A DNA stretch of 64,000 nt from Nematopogon swammerdamellus (Eukaryota; Arthropoda; Insecta; Lepidoptera; Adelidae): assembly GCA_946902875.1 (NCBI GenBank), contig OX336349.1:7711891-7775890 (forward strand), read 5' to 3'. Both the position numbers and the translations under genes were made by a program. The notes under the pieces are model-generated. The model searched no databases, was not told where the DNA came from, and saw only the letters and a list, made by a program, of their open reading frames with translations. Of the stretch, positions 32,550-42,283 are shown piece after piece (the stretch's first letter is position 1; every line of letters begins with the position of its first letter).

Positions 32550-33130
32550 GGCAGCTTGTCTAGATAGCGGGAAGACTATTTGTGCATCTGTCCGTTCGTA
32601 CCTTAGGCGAAATATCAACCGCGAGACGCGACTCGCGGCCGTTGCTATTTGTTTTGTTCCTCAAATAGGCTTCTTCGTGGTCGCTCGGAGGGACCGCTAA
32701 GTATCGTTGGTAGTAAGTTTTCGTCACCACTAAACGAATTGTCGTGGCACAATTACGCGCGCGGTGGGCCGCGGTGGGGATGCGGTGAGGCGCGCTCGGC
32801 GAACGCACGAACCGCTCGCGGACATAACGAGCGAACACATCTCGCTCGCGATAGCATCGGATGGCTCGCGCCGCTCGCCGCTCGTCGGTCGACCGACCTG
32901 CGTCCGCGCGCCAGACGAAGGAGAAACAGCCACTCGCTTCCATAACTCGCATTATTCTCCTATTGCCTCCGCTGAAATGAGAAGTAATGGCCTCTCCCTC
33001 GAATAAAGCTTGCCGTTCGCTTATTGTCCGCGGATTCACACCTCTGTCGAGCTGTATAAATTGTCCTAAGAGGTGTCAGCGTGGCGAACTGGCGAAGCGC
33101 TAATAAGATTTCGCTTCGCCGCCGCCAGGA
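32550..33130. promoter_or_regulatory. CpG-rich island with TATA-like element
   Basis: About 580 bp of CpG-rich, non-repetitive DNA with overlapping open frames on both strands (a 159-codon minus frame among them), as expected where stop codons are rare. At 33052 TATAAAT is followed 20-25 bases later by GTGTCAGC, which resembles TATA plus initiator, and the ATG of the next open frame lies at 33140. The promoter role is inferred. Confidence 0.35.
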
Positions 33131-33139
33131 TCTCGTTAC

Positions 33140-33499
33140 ATGAATAAGTACAAATTAGAACGAGCGCTCGCCTTGTTCAATGCGACTTTGTCGGTCGATA
33201 TTTATCGATATGGACACTCGTTGGAATTCAATTCGCAGATTGAATCGACATTTTGTAGTTATCGAGACAATATTAGGCTGATTATTACTAATGCACATCG
33301 CGGTAACGTTTTTGTTCGCCCATTCTATGTCTACGTTTTATTGTATCGGTATGTGGTATGCAAAAGCAATGTGTATTTGCACAAAGCACGGGTCATAATT
33401 TCAACCGACTTCCAAAAACCTCCCCCAGGTTATCAATTCGTCTGTATTTTTTTTGTACGTATGTTACCTGATTTCTCCGCCAATTCTCAATCGATTTAA
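33140..33499 (+). CDS. 119-codon open frame: unique part plus repeat-derived tail
   Basis: It starts with a true ATG just after the CpG-rich segment: MNKYKLERALALFNATLSVD ... IRLIITNAHRGNVFVRPFYV ... LLYRYVVCKSNVYLHKARVI. The first about 88 codons are in non-repeated DNA with a coding-like codon pattern. From 33400 the frame runs into an interspersed repeat (ACCGACTTCCAAAAACC), giving a tail TDFQKPPPGYQFVC to the stop. No domain is recognised. It may be a small gene, or an exon whose intron begins near the repeat. Confidence 0.3.
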   Translation: MNKYKLERALALFNATLSVDIYRYGHSLEFNSQIESTFCSYRDNIRLIITNAHRGNVFVRPFYVYVLLYRYVVCKSNVYLHKARVIISTDFQKPPPGYQFVCIFFVRMLPDFSANSQSI

Positions 33500-33677
33500 A
33501 TATTTTTTTTCATGAGTAGGTTATATCTCAGGGGTTATCCTTTCATATTTTTTTTTTGAAGGAATACCACCTCTAAACGTGGGAAATTAAGGGATGAACA
33601 CTTTCACACTAAGGAATTTTTCACGCACTTCCCGTCAACAGATTTTAATATCATGTGATATGACTAAAAAGAGGGAT

Positions 33678-33888
33678 ATAAAAAAACTGTTTAAAAAAAA
33701 TTGAACCGATTTGGAACCCAAAAAAGTATTAAATAATATTTTTATCTTGAGTAGAAGACGGTACAAAAGCGCACCTGTAGATGGGCCCCTTTGTGCTTTT
33801 GTACCGCCTTCTACTCAAGATCAAAATATTAATACACTTTTTAGGGTTTGAATCCGGTTCAATGTTTTTTTTAAACAGTTTTTTTTAT
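33678..33888. mobile_element. Foldback element, about 92-bp arms
   Basis: The left arm (AAAACTGTTTAAAAAAAATTGAACCGATTT ... ATCTTGAGTAGAAGACGGTACAAAAGC, to 33770) and the right arm (from 33795, GCTTTTGTACCGCCTTCTAC ... AATCCGGTTCAATG) pair with scattered differences. The outer flank (ACTGTTTAAAAAA-CATT-GAACCG) is the phrase that also borders the foldback at 25089, so the two belong to one family. Confidence 0.75.
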
Positions 33889-34132
33889 AATTATCTATCT
33901 GTATCTATCGTCTATATCGTATGTTAGAAGCAATAATGGTCCCAGGATAGAACCCTGCGGCACACCCATTGTAATTAATTCTACATTCGATTTTAAGCCA
34001 TTGACGTCACATATTTGAGCTCTATTTTCTAAATACATATGATTGGAATATACGCAATTCATTGTCATTGCAATTCATACCATAATGTTCCAGTTTCATT
34101 CATATATAACAGCAATATATTTATCAGCAGAT

Positions 34133-34379
34133 TTTTTTTTTATGGAAACTGACACGGTTGGCTACATCACCTACAACATCCGTGATGTCAGCCCATAACA
34201 CCGGGTGAACTTGGTGCCACGTCAGTGCTTCCCTTCGGTCGTGCCGGCTACACTGAACTGGACGGAAAACACAAACTATTTACATAGCCGTTTGGACCGA
34301 CCTTTCATTCTGTGCGGTGGTACCAACCCGGGCGGGTTAAACCCTACCACCTAGTAATATAGAAGGGAATTATATCCCT
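34133..34379 (-). mobile_element. SINE copy D, 5'-truncated, with 7-bp target duplication
   Basis: On the minus strand it starts in the head-H2/body junction (TAGGGATATAATTCCCTTC), runs through the shared body and ends GTCAGTTTCCAT plus about 10 A's. AGCAGAT flanks both ends (34126-34132, 34380-34386), a direct sign of target-primed insertion. Confidence 0.85.
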
Positions 34380-34726
34380 AGCAGATGCACGATAGTGCGT
34401 AATGCATAGAACAGGAATGCAGCAGTCGCCGCAGGATGTGCAGCAGTGGTCAACTGGACACAATAGCTGGGCTGGTAGGTGTATAGGTGTATAATAATGG
34501 GTGCAATGCATGATAGCGGACGCTTGTTATCCCTTTTCTAAATTGCGGAAAATTTTGTTAGCGTCCGCGCACTGCCCGCGGGTGTGCCGCGCTTCCAGCT
34601 TCAAGAACACTGAACATTCATATACGCGCAGGATTTATTAAATCCTGCCCGCAATTCACACTGGAAGGTTCAATTTGAGGTCAGCTCGTTCATTTTAGGT
34701 TTTAAATAAATTTAGTGAAGAACGGG

Positions 34727-34878
34727 ACGGTTGGACGTCCCAGTGGGACGACGACATCAAGTACGTAGGCGAAAAGCAGTGGTTCCGTATCGCTGAAGGC
34801 CGGGAAGACTGGAGGAAAATTGGAAAGGCTATGTCCGGCAGTGGACGCTTACACGTTGACTGACTGACTGACTGACAG
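34727..34878 (+). pseudogene. LINE C-terminus with (TGAC)n tail
   Basis: The frame RDGWTSQWDDDIKYVGEKQW FRIAEGREDWRKIGKA matches the usual LINE ending W-D-D-D-I-x-x-x-x-G-x-x-W-x-x-x-A-x-x-R-x-x-W. It is followed by a stop and TGAC repeats (34857-34877). A sister copy lies at 44786. Confidence 0.65.
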
Positions 34879-35029
34879 TGAAGAATTCCCTCACTCAGAC
34901 GCTTCAGTGAGACACACTAGCAAATTTGCAAAAGTGCCGTGTATAAAGTGATTGTGTTCCAATATGAAGAGAGTGTCCTTCTGAATAGCAGGTCGTACGT
35001 CTTAAGTTCCACTAAGAACCTAAGTCAGA

Positions 35030-35290
35030 TCTATCGGAAAATATCAGTGTTCTTGCAAGCTGGCCCGGCGCGGAGTGCTGTTGGATTGCGCAGTCGCAGT
35101 GTAGAGTGGTGCCGCCGCGCCGCCGCGCCGCCGCCGGGGGCGCGCGTGGCCTGCCGATGATTTATCAATACCGGGTCGCGATAGCCGCCGCACGAACCGC
35201 AACCACTCTTCCTGCCTCGTCCGACTCTACAGTACCTACGCCCCTCCCGCCCCGCCCCGCCCCGCCCCGCACTGCTAGACTCTTGCGGAT
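35030..35290. other. CpG-rich patch
   Basis: GCCGCGCCGCCGCGCCGCCG (35111-35130) and CCGCCCCGCCCCGCCCCGC repeats in non-repeated context. It could be a promoter or 5' exon; GCAGTCGCAGTGTAGAGTG precedes it. No TATA box or conserved protein is seen. Confidence 0.3.
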
Positions 35291-35592
35291 TGCGACCACG
35301 CACATCCTGACATGTCAATGTATGAAGAAATTCGCATCCTAACATGCCTAGAAGAAATGCTTGTAAATTAATGTGTTCGCATCATAAGTGGACAAACAAT
35401 TCAGCGCAAATACTAGGGAGCACTGCAATGGCATCTTGTTCCGGCTGACGAATTGTGTATGGGCTGACAATGGAAGCCTAAAGGTTGATGTGGTCAACCA
35501 GATTGCATAAATTAACTGTTACTTAATTACTCTGCATACCGCCCATATATATAGTTTTCTTGGTGGGAGGACTGACGGGGTCAGTCCGGCCA

Positions 35593-35973
35593 TCAGGTCG
35601 ACAGGTTAGGATTATATCGCCTATCTCGGAGGGGTTGGAGGGAATTCTTGCCGTCGTCTACTTCCTGCTCATGGCGGTCTGTCTGAACGTCTTCGCTGCA
35701 TACTCCAATTATTTGTTCCAGTCGATTCCTCGAAGTTCTTCCTCGCAGGACCGAGTTGGAAGACACTTTCCCAGTGTCTTCCATCTCGGTCCTGCATACA
35801 TTGTCCTGCATGCACTGGCCGACGAAGTGAACACTGGTTTCTGCCTCCCCACATTGAGCGCACAGTGGGTCGTCACTAAGATACCGCCCATAGTAAACTA
35901 AATAGTCACAGCCTTGCCTTTGGGCTGCTTCTATAGATACATGTAGAAAACTTTGAACCCAATGACGAAGCAT
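35593..35973 (-). pseudogene. LINE C-terminal Cys/His-cluster fragment
   Basis: The 126-codon minus frame includes DYLVYYGRYLSDDPLCAQCG EAETSVHFVGQC, that is C-x2-C then H-x3-C, the usual motif after LINE RNase H domains (compare 1770-2203). The rest of the frame (RTSRNRLEQIIGV) fits the helical region after it. Upstream sequence is missing. A perfect 10-bp hairpin (GGAAGACACT/AGTGTCTTCC) lies at 35757-35781. Confidence 0.65.
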
Positions 35974-36152
35974 GACACAAATGTAAAGTGCAAGTGCAAT
36001 TCGTAAACATCACCGCGTTCAAATTGAAAACACTGCGGGCAATACGTGGGCCTTATCCAATCCAGAATTGTAAGTTGTAACATAATAGTAAAAGTGAATA
36101 GTAAAGATAACCCTCAGAGTAAGCTGAGACATAACCCAATTTTTTTTTTTTT

Positions 36153-36535
36153 AAGTGAAAACTTCTTTAGCTGCGCTGGGCACATGTGTCATTTTTAAAA
36201 TGAAACCTTAAGTCATTGCATTAAGGGTTAAGTTAGAGTGGCACGGGATCTGCCGGCATTCCCGGAGTGCAACTGTTAAGTAGGGTTTGGTAACACGTTT
36301 ATGTCTGTCCATTCTACTAAGTTCTGCAAAATGAATGAAGGGTTCCGTGACAAATGCATGTCTGTCCGTTCTACTAAATTTTACAATTTTCAACCAAGGT
36401 CCTCCGACGGTTATTTTATAATAAAAGTAGGGTTCCGTAACACGTTTATGTCTGTCCATTCTACTAAGTTCTGCAAAATGAATGTAGGGTTCCGTAACAA
36501 ATGCATGTCTGTCCGTTCTACTAAATTTAACATTA
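36153..36535 (-). repeat. Repeat family L, copy 2
   Basis: Same order as copy 1 but reversed: GAAGTTTTCACTT plus A's at the left, the 252-bp reading frame at 36459-36208, and additional GGGTTCCGTAACA ... CCATTCTACTAAGTTCTGC units to the right. I count nine differences from copy 1 over the 252 bp of the frame. A segment of about 50 bp near the 3' end (between AAAATGAC and GCTAAAGAAG) is shorter here. Confidence 0.75.
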
Positions 36536-36621
36536 ATTTTGTTTTATTAATTATTTTTTTTCATTTTTTCATATTTTTTTTTTATTTATTTTTTTCATTA
36601 ATTTAGTTAAGAGTGCACCTG

Positions 36622-36869
36622 TTTTTTTATGGAAACTGACACGGTTGGCTACATCACCTACAACATCCGTGATGTCAGCCCATAACACCGTGTGAACTTG
36701 GTGCTACGTCAGTGCTTCCTTTCGGTCGTGCCGGCTACACTGAACTGGGCGGATAACACAAACTATTTACATAGCCGTTTCGACCGACCTTTCATTCAGT
36801 GCGGTGGTACCAACCCGGGCGGGTTAAACCCTACCACCTAGTAATATAAGAAGGGAGTCATATCCCTCA
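36622..36869 (-). mobile_element. SINE copy E, 5'-truncated
   Basis: The minus strand reads AGGGATATGACTCCCTTCTT, the shared body, then GTTTCCAT and seven A's. Its 5' end falls at nearly the same point as copy D. It lies 90 bp from repeat L in the same relative order and orientation as copy B and L at 25.6 kb. Confidence 0.8.
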
Positions 36870-37204
36870 TTTAATCCCATCAAAGCACTACATCAAATAG
36901 ATCAAGACTCAGATGGTTTTGTACATAAGGAGGGTTCCGTACGCCTCGCTCGACACATAAAACACGGACGTCACTAACACAGCCCTCGGCGCGCGCGGCG
37001 CAGCCCTAGCTCAGCGGCGGCGCATGCCATAATCGATGAAAGTCAAACATTATCATAACTTAATGCAGCTCTAACGCAAAATGGATTACGAGAAAGTTAG
37101 AAATAGATGTCTCGTGTCTCTGAAAATGTAACAGACAATCTCCCCGAAGTTTGTGCAAGCGTACCTATATACGCCGCGCCAGTTGCTAACACACAGGAAC
37201 CTTG

Positions 37205-37440
37205 TCATACTAACTTCATTTAGCAGATCTTTCGTCTATAGAACCGGTAAACTCTGGAACGCTTTCCCTACCCATATATTTGCACCCAAAGTACAGTCCC
37301 CGGTCCTTCAAGAGTGGCGTGAATAGGCACCAAGCCGGCATTCTCAACCCCCACATACGTCCGAATGTCCATGTGCGTCGTCGTCAGACAACTTATGGGT
37401 TGCTCAGCGGCACATGTCGCCCCTTCGATATAAAAAAAAT
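37205..37440 (+). pseudogene. LINE C-terminus
   Basis: The plus strand reads SRSFVYRTGKLWNAFPTHIF (a variant of R-T-x-x-x-W-N-S-L-P), then SFKSGVNRHQAGILNPHIRP and GLLSGTCRP in a shifted frame. The tail matches 24068-24190. Broken by frameshifts. Confidence 0.65.
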
Positions 37441-37832
37441 TATTGCGGTGTGCCACGCACACAGAGTTCTTTAAAAAACTTGGCATACAAAAAAAATTGC
37501 ACGACAAGGCTCCAGCGCACTAGCAATCGAAGATACTACGTCCATACTATTACTGCGTATTATCATGACATGTCCGTCGCACCGTATGCATATGCAGCGA
37601 ACAGGCTTTCTGCGATTCGTTCCACGAACACTTCTGGGTGGGTTCCACGATTCACCGAAAAATGTACAGAGTCATAAATTAAGTTGCGATACATGCGAGA
37701 AATCAACAGTCGCAACCCCTCATCATGCACTCCGATAAACAAACACCCCGAGCCGTTACCCCCGTGTTATTGTCCGGCTACACTGAAATCATTGGCAAGA
37801 ACCGACATTACACCACGGGCCCGCAGTAATTT

Positions 37833-38063
37833 ATGTCCGAACACACGATGAGGTCTCAGGAGAAGTCCCCCGACCTCGATGCGAAGACTGTCTTGGAATC
37901 TTTTAAAAAGCCATTTGGTATGTGCTCCTCTATAGTTAGCGAAAACGCTTCGTCCATAATTTACTTAGTTACTCGGCAATTTAGCCGGTACTCAAGCAAC
38001 ATCTCGATTTTCGCCGCCGAGGAAATATTTTCGAAAATTTATGGCGTTAATAAAATCACTTGA
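37833..38063 (+). CDS. Unrecognised 76-aa open frame
   Basis: ATG TCC in the context ATTTATG opens MSEHTMRSQEKSPDLDAKTV ... ENASSIIYLVTRQFSRYSSN ... EEIFSKIYGVNKIT, stop at 38061-38063. The residue mix and codon pattern look coding and it overlaps no repeat found in this window. No domain, signal peptide or membrane segment is recognised. Confidence 0.3.
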   Translation: MSEHTMRSQEKSPDLDAKTVLESFKKPFGMCSSIVSENASSIIYLVTRQFSRYSSNISIFAAEEIFSKIYGVNKIT

Positions 38064-38321
38064 TGGATTGATCGATATCTTGTTTTATCTGATTTTAAAG
38101 GAGGCTCGCGTGCAGAGCAACACAGACTCACAATATACGAGACACGGCTGAACCTCGGGCTGAACGCAGCCGGAATACCTCTATGGTCCAATCAAAACGT
38201 TACATTAAGTAAAAAAAAATATAATTATTTTTAGAAAAAAATGTGACATATGTTCTTTTTAATTAATGTTTGATTACGTTAGTATGGGAAACAGAGGCGT
38301 AGGGTATGGCTCTTGCGAAAA
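38064..38321. other. No recognised gene
   Basis: Mixed DNA before the palindrome; nothing recognised. Confidence 0.4.
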
Positions 38322-38365
38322 CCAAAGAGTTTGTATTACGTCGCGACGTAATACAAACTCTTTGG
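38322..38365. repeat. Perfect 44-bp palindrome without spacer
   Basis: CCAAAGAGTTTGTATTACGTCG runs straight into its exact reverse complement (centre TCGCGA, 38341-38346). CGAAAA flanks it directly on both sides, not inverted. Confidence 0.95.
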
Positions 38366-39625
38366 CGAAAACTTATCTATTAAAGTAAAATCAGGAATTC
38401 GACAAGAGACGCATGACTATAGCTAGAACGTAACAAATTGAAGTGTTGATCCCCCGCTTGTCCGTGGCATTCGGGCAATTCGTTTCGGTAATAATTTACT
38501 ACTATAACATTGAATCAGCAATAATTCAGCGGAGTGTCAACAAATATGTAGCAATTATATTCATTCTATATTAGATAGCGTATCTAATACCTACCATATG
38601 TTTGAATTTAAATATTCAAGACTCCATCCAAACCAGCGACGGCATGTCCAAAAATTTAGCAGCCAGAATTTTAAGATTCATCCATCAGCAAATGCCACAT
38701 CTATATCGACATAGATCGCAGTCACCACTTTACTGCGGTAGTCGACGATCTCCGTTCCGCGAACTGTGCGCGAACTTCAGGGTCATACAGCCTGTGCAGC
38801 TTTCAGTCACGCTGCACTCAATTATATGATACGATCATAAATTGGTCGAATGACAGCGAATTTAACAATACAATAGTAACAGGAAGCGAAAGAATACGAT
38901 CGGGAGCATTTATTATCAAATATTACAAAATAACAAAGGCACAAAACGAAATCGAATACTACTGCAAAGCACTATAAATATCAACAATGAACAGACAGAA
39001 AACACATAATCTAATGTTAACTGAGTCGCACACCAGATGGATTTTTCACACAAGCAATTACGAGATCGCGAAACAACAAATAGATTGAAAAGATAATTTA
39101 TTTCTTCGCACAATCTCGAGCGAATAATTGAATAATGTCATTCGCAGCATGCGGCTGCAATTTCACACTGCATTAACTCCTTAGAGAAAAGATCCAAATA
39201 AATACCTACATTTGTTCTCAGCCGAGACCCGATTCCGATTTGTGCGGCTAATAAGTTACACGTTCACTTTAACCTAAATCTAAACAGACATCACCAGTCC
39301 GTTGTTGGCTCCAGAAACTGATAGTGAACCTGAACATTAATAAAACTAGCCTTATTCCTAAATCTTTAGATTTTTCTTTGATATAAAATCACTAACATGG
39401 CAAACATATGTTAGGACAATACCTAACAGGATTAAAATAACACCAGAAAACACTCGAAAATGAAAAAAAAACTAAAATAATTTAATAATCGAAATAATTG
39501 GAACAATGTTACCCGAAATCGAAAACCAACATTAAGGTCAGGAAGTATTTGTAAAATAAAAAAAAATTACTGAAAAGTTTATGTGGCATATTTAAGTCCA
39601 ATCTAGCTAGACTACATAGGATATC
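38366..39625. other. No recognised gene
   Basis: AT-rich to mixed DNA. A 75-codon plus frame at 38602-38829 is open but unrecognised. Confidence 0.45.
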
Positions 39626-39687
39626 TATCATTGGGTTCACTAGAATGAGTAGATTGTATACTACTCATTCTAGTGAACCCAATGATA
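39626..39687. repeat. Perfect hairpin, 27-bp arms and 8-base loop
   Basis: TATCATTGGGTTCACTAGAA TGAGTAG is mirrored exactly after ATTGTATA. Confidence 0.95.
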
Positions 39688-40832
39688 TACAACTCGGTAG
39701 TTGTGACTAAAATTTTTTGTATGATAATGAGCTTGAAGGTCAAAAAACAAACACATACATACTATGAATAATATACAGAAGAAATGAACAATCATTCCCT
39801 AAATAAGATCTTCGGTATTTTAATCCAACCACTCTTGACCCCTGTTCCGGCTGCTGGGCTTTGTCGGTGTACAAACCGGGTGCATAAATGTTCATAGATT
39901 TGTACCTTCGATTATTCCTTGAGTTATGTATGACGATCGCTAATCTGTAAGCGTGTGCGCGTCGTGTCCGACTAACCGAATCAGGTGTCGGCGTCGGTGT
40001 AACTATCCGAATACAACATCTGGCAGGTTTGATAAACCGCCCATATTTTATTAGTATTCAATGCCCGTGACTTTCGGCAACTGCCAAAGCGTTATACTCT
40101 CATAAATACCATGACCTCATTCCGAAAAGAGCGCAAGAACCAGCTTGAGTGTTGAATCGTAAAGGACCTGCACGAAGGTGCGAAATCGAACGAACGGATG
40201 GTGGTGGGAAATATGGGTCAGATCCCGCTAAAGTGGTGATAATTCATGCGGTCGATTCAACTGTCATAATAAAAATTCTCAGTCGTTACTCACGCGCGGG
40301 TGGCTCGCGACTCGGACACTCATTAGTGAATATCGATGAGATTGTTATTGTAATTATTTTCGCGTAAGAGCAGACCAGCGAGTCGCCCCCCGCGTGCGAC
40401 CGCGCAGGTGAGGCCACAGATTAAAATGTAAAGCTCGTAAGGAGATTCGCAATTAAGGCTCGTTGTCCGGGGTATTAAGGGGATGCTCAATTGCCATTTC
40501 GAAGGAAAAGTGGGACGCGGCGATATGGAATTGCGGTGGTTGGCGAGGTGATTAATCACGGTATTCGATGCGGTGCAGCTTCGGGAAGAGGAGACGTCTC
40601 GGATAGGTCACGTAAACATCGGATAATGGATGGCGGCAAATCCGGTACTCGTACCGTCGGACGCTCAGCGTCGCCACCGGACCTCTTGATGGAAATCGAA
40701 GTTGACGCGATAGCGCTCTTTAATCGCTTTATTCGGCGGCTTATTCGGGATATCAGGGTCAAATACGTGTACTCAAAAGTCATCAAACTAAAATTCTGTA
40801 GGGCGAATTGTTTTTAGTACCGGCTTCTGCCG
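39688..40832. other. Unique DNA, becoming CpG-rich; no firm gene
   Basis: 40150-40800 has balanced composition and no repeats. A 108-codon plus frame (40491-40817) and a 76-codon minus frame (40786-40556) overlap. CGCGCAG|GTGAGG at 40403 resembles a donor downstream of a CpG-rich stretch. It could hold regulatory DNA or a 5' exon. Confidence 0.4.
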
Positions 40833-41012
40833 CTAGAAGCGTGTAGGTAGAGCTACCCATTCGGATTCCGAGTCAGTCTGCCAAATGTCGTCGTGGAGAA
40901 GGTTGCGTTCTACTTGTGTGTATTCTTCCGCGACAGCTGTTTCGTGCTCTAGTCGTTTTGCTTTTTTCCTCATTTCCCTCATTGTTGTTTTAATATCAGA
41001 GGCATCGTCCAT
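40833..41012 (-). CDS. Small charged open frame, 59 aa, coiled-coil-like
   Basis: ATG at 41012 opens MDDASDIKTTMREMRKKAKR LEHETAVAEEYTQVERNLL and continues HDDIWQTDSESEWVALPTRF to TAG (40835-40833). An in-frame stop directly precedes the ATG, so the frame is complete as written. Codon use and the long charged helix followed by an acidic tail with two Trp look like a genuine protein. The segment does not match any repeat in the window. It lies 1.2 kb downstream of the THAP exon on the same strand, but no splice site links them. Function unknown. Confidence 0.45.
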   Translation of the reverse strand: MDDASDIKTTMREMRKKAKRLEHETAVAEEYTQVERNLLHDDIWQTDSESEWVALPTRF

Positions 41013-41143
41013 TTAGAGTTGGTTCCACAGGAACAGACAATTAATCAGGCTTTCTACCTAGTAACCACCTACCAAGTTTTGAACAAGGCGTTCACAAAGC
41101 CCGACGAACGAGGCTGTGAGGCATCACCAGTGGCGGCTGGTGA

Positions 41144-41186
41144 CCTATGGGACTGGGTGTGCGCACAGCACACCCAGTCCCATAGG
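41144..41186. repeat. Perfect hairpin, 19-bp arms
   Basis: CCTATGGGACTGGGTGTGC, loop GCACA, then the exact complement. Just before it CACCAGTGGCGGCTGGTG forms another small stem (41126-41143), and CAGTGGCGG resembles an hAT terminus, so it may be one end of an element. Confidence 0.85.
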
Positions 41187-41894
41187 TACCTAGCGCACAG
41201 TGTGCGCTAACTTACTCGTAGTACTAAACCCAAACGTGAATCTAATGGATACCGAGACGTGATTTTTGATTTTATTTTCATGTCTGAGTTAATTGCCCAA
41301 ATTATGTAAAAGTATTCTCACTCAACAGATACATAGTTGAAAGACAAAATAAGGTAAGGATAAAAGTGATAAAATCATTAAAATGTAAGTAATAAAAATG
41401 TACTCACTTTTAGATTGAAATATCTAGGTATGGTGTTTTGAAGAACACGCCAGCGAATTTATGAAAATTATGAAGAAATCAGTCACACACACACACCACA
41501 CACACTACAGTTTGATTGGGTAGGTCTAATATTGTTCTATTTATTTCGTTTTTAATATAGTCAACACTGAATCCACTCATTTTTATAACGCACTAGAAAC
41601 ACAACCAGAGTCCTAATTGCTCGAAGAACCAAACATTGATGTCTAATTTTATAGATCGAACGTCGCGCGATTTAACCTGTACTACGTTTCGTCTTAACAA
41701 GTGTGCGTGCATTCACACACAGTATTGTCATACTCACACAAGCACACACTTACATCATATAGTCGTTTCATGTCCGTAAACGGCGGGCATCGGAGCGCGC
41801 CGCGCCTCCTGCCACGAGATACTTTCGTGTTTGCATTTTACACACCGCCATGCTGTCACGTGACGCGATCCCTACGACGTTACTGTCGCGTTCT

Positions 41895-41996
41895 CACTTG
41901 CCTACAGATGATAAGAGTGAGCGAGAAAGTTGTCATCGCTCGCCCATCGGCGCGATTGTCGTATTTCCGCTCACTCTTATGATCAGTAGGCAAGTG
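41895..41996. repeat. Inverted-repeat element, 29-bp arms
   Basis: CACTTGCCTACAGATGATAA GAGTGAGCG pairs with 41968-41996, two mismatches. Pairing continues weakly outward (CGCGTTCTC/GAGAACGCG). Likely a MITE of about 160 bp in the region just downstream of the THAP exon. Confidence 0.7.
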
Positions 41997-42209
41997 GGAA
42001 CGAGAACGCGATAGCTACGTCACACAAGTCAGCATGGCTTCTTAACACGTCATAACATGCTCAGGCGAAACAAACAACAACGTTTGTCACTGTTACTCTT
42101 GCATAAAACACAGCTTTACTCTTTCTCGTTCGCTCTTTATATTAATTACGTATACAAAAATCTGTTTAACATAAAATTTGAGAAAAAAAACAGCAAAATA
42201 AATACTTAC

Positions 42210-42283
42210 TGATGGAAGGAGACGCCATTCTTTACGTAATTTCGATCTGAGCTGTTACAATACTTGTAACAGCAACCGGGCAT
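42210..42283 (-). CDS. First coding exon of a THAP zinc-finger protein
   Basis: On the minus strand ATG at 42283-42281 opens MPGCCYKYCNSSDRN, then YVKNGVSFH, and the exon ends CA|GTAAGT (donor at 42209), leaving phase 2. M-P-x-C at the start, C-x4-C spacing (Cys4, Cys9) and G-V-S-F-H about 15 residues on are the hallmarks of the N-terminal half of the THAP domain, a C2CH zinc finger that binds DNA; the next residues in the family are normally F-P. The exon-intron break at this point is also common. The rest of the finger (W, C-x2-H, AVPTIF) must lie in a further exon, which I could not find to the left in this window. THAP domains occur in host transcription regulators and in P-type transposases; the spliced structure and CpG-rich upstream DNA favour a host gene. 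Confidence 0.7.

Noticed and set aside
32560..33039. 159-codon minus frame in the CpG-rich segment
   Set aside because: Several overlapping frames on both strands are open, as expected from base composition, and no domain is visible.
35031..35345. 104-codon minus frame in CpG-rich DNA
   Set aside because: It consists of low-complexity Gly/Arg/Ala runs from GC repeats; stop codons are rare in such DNA by composition alone.
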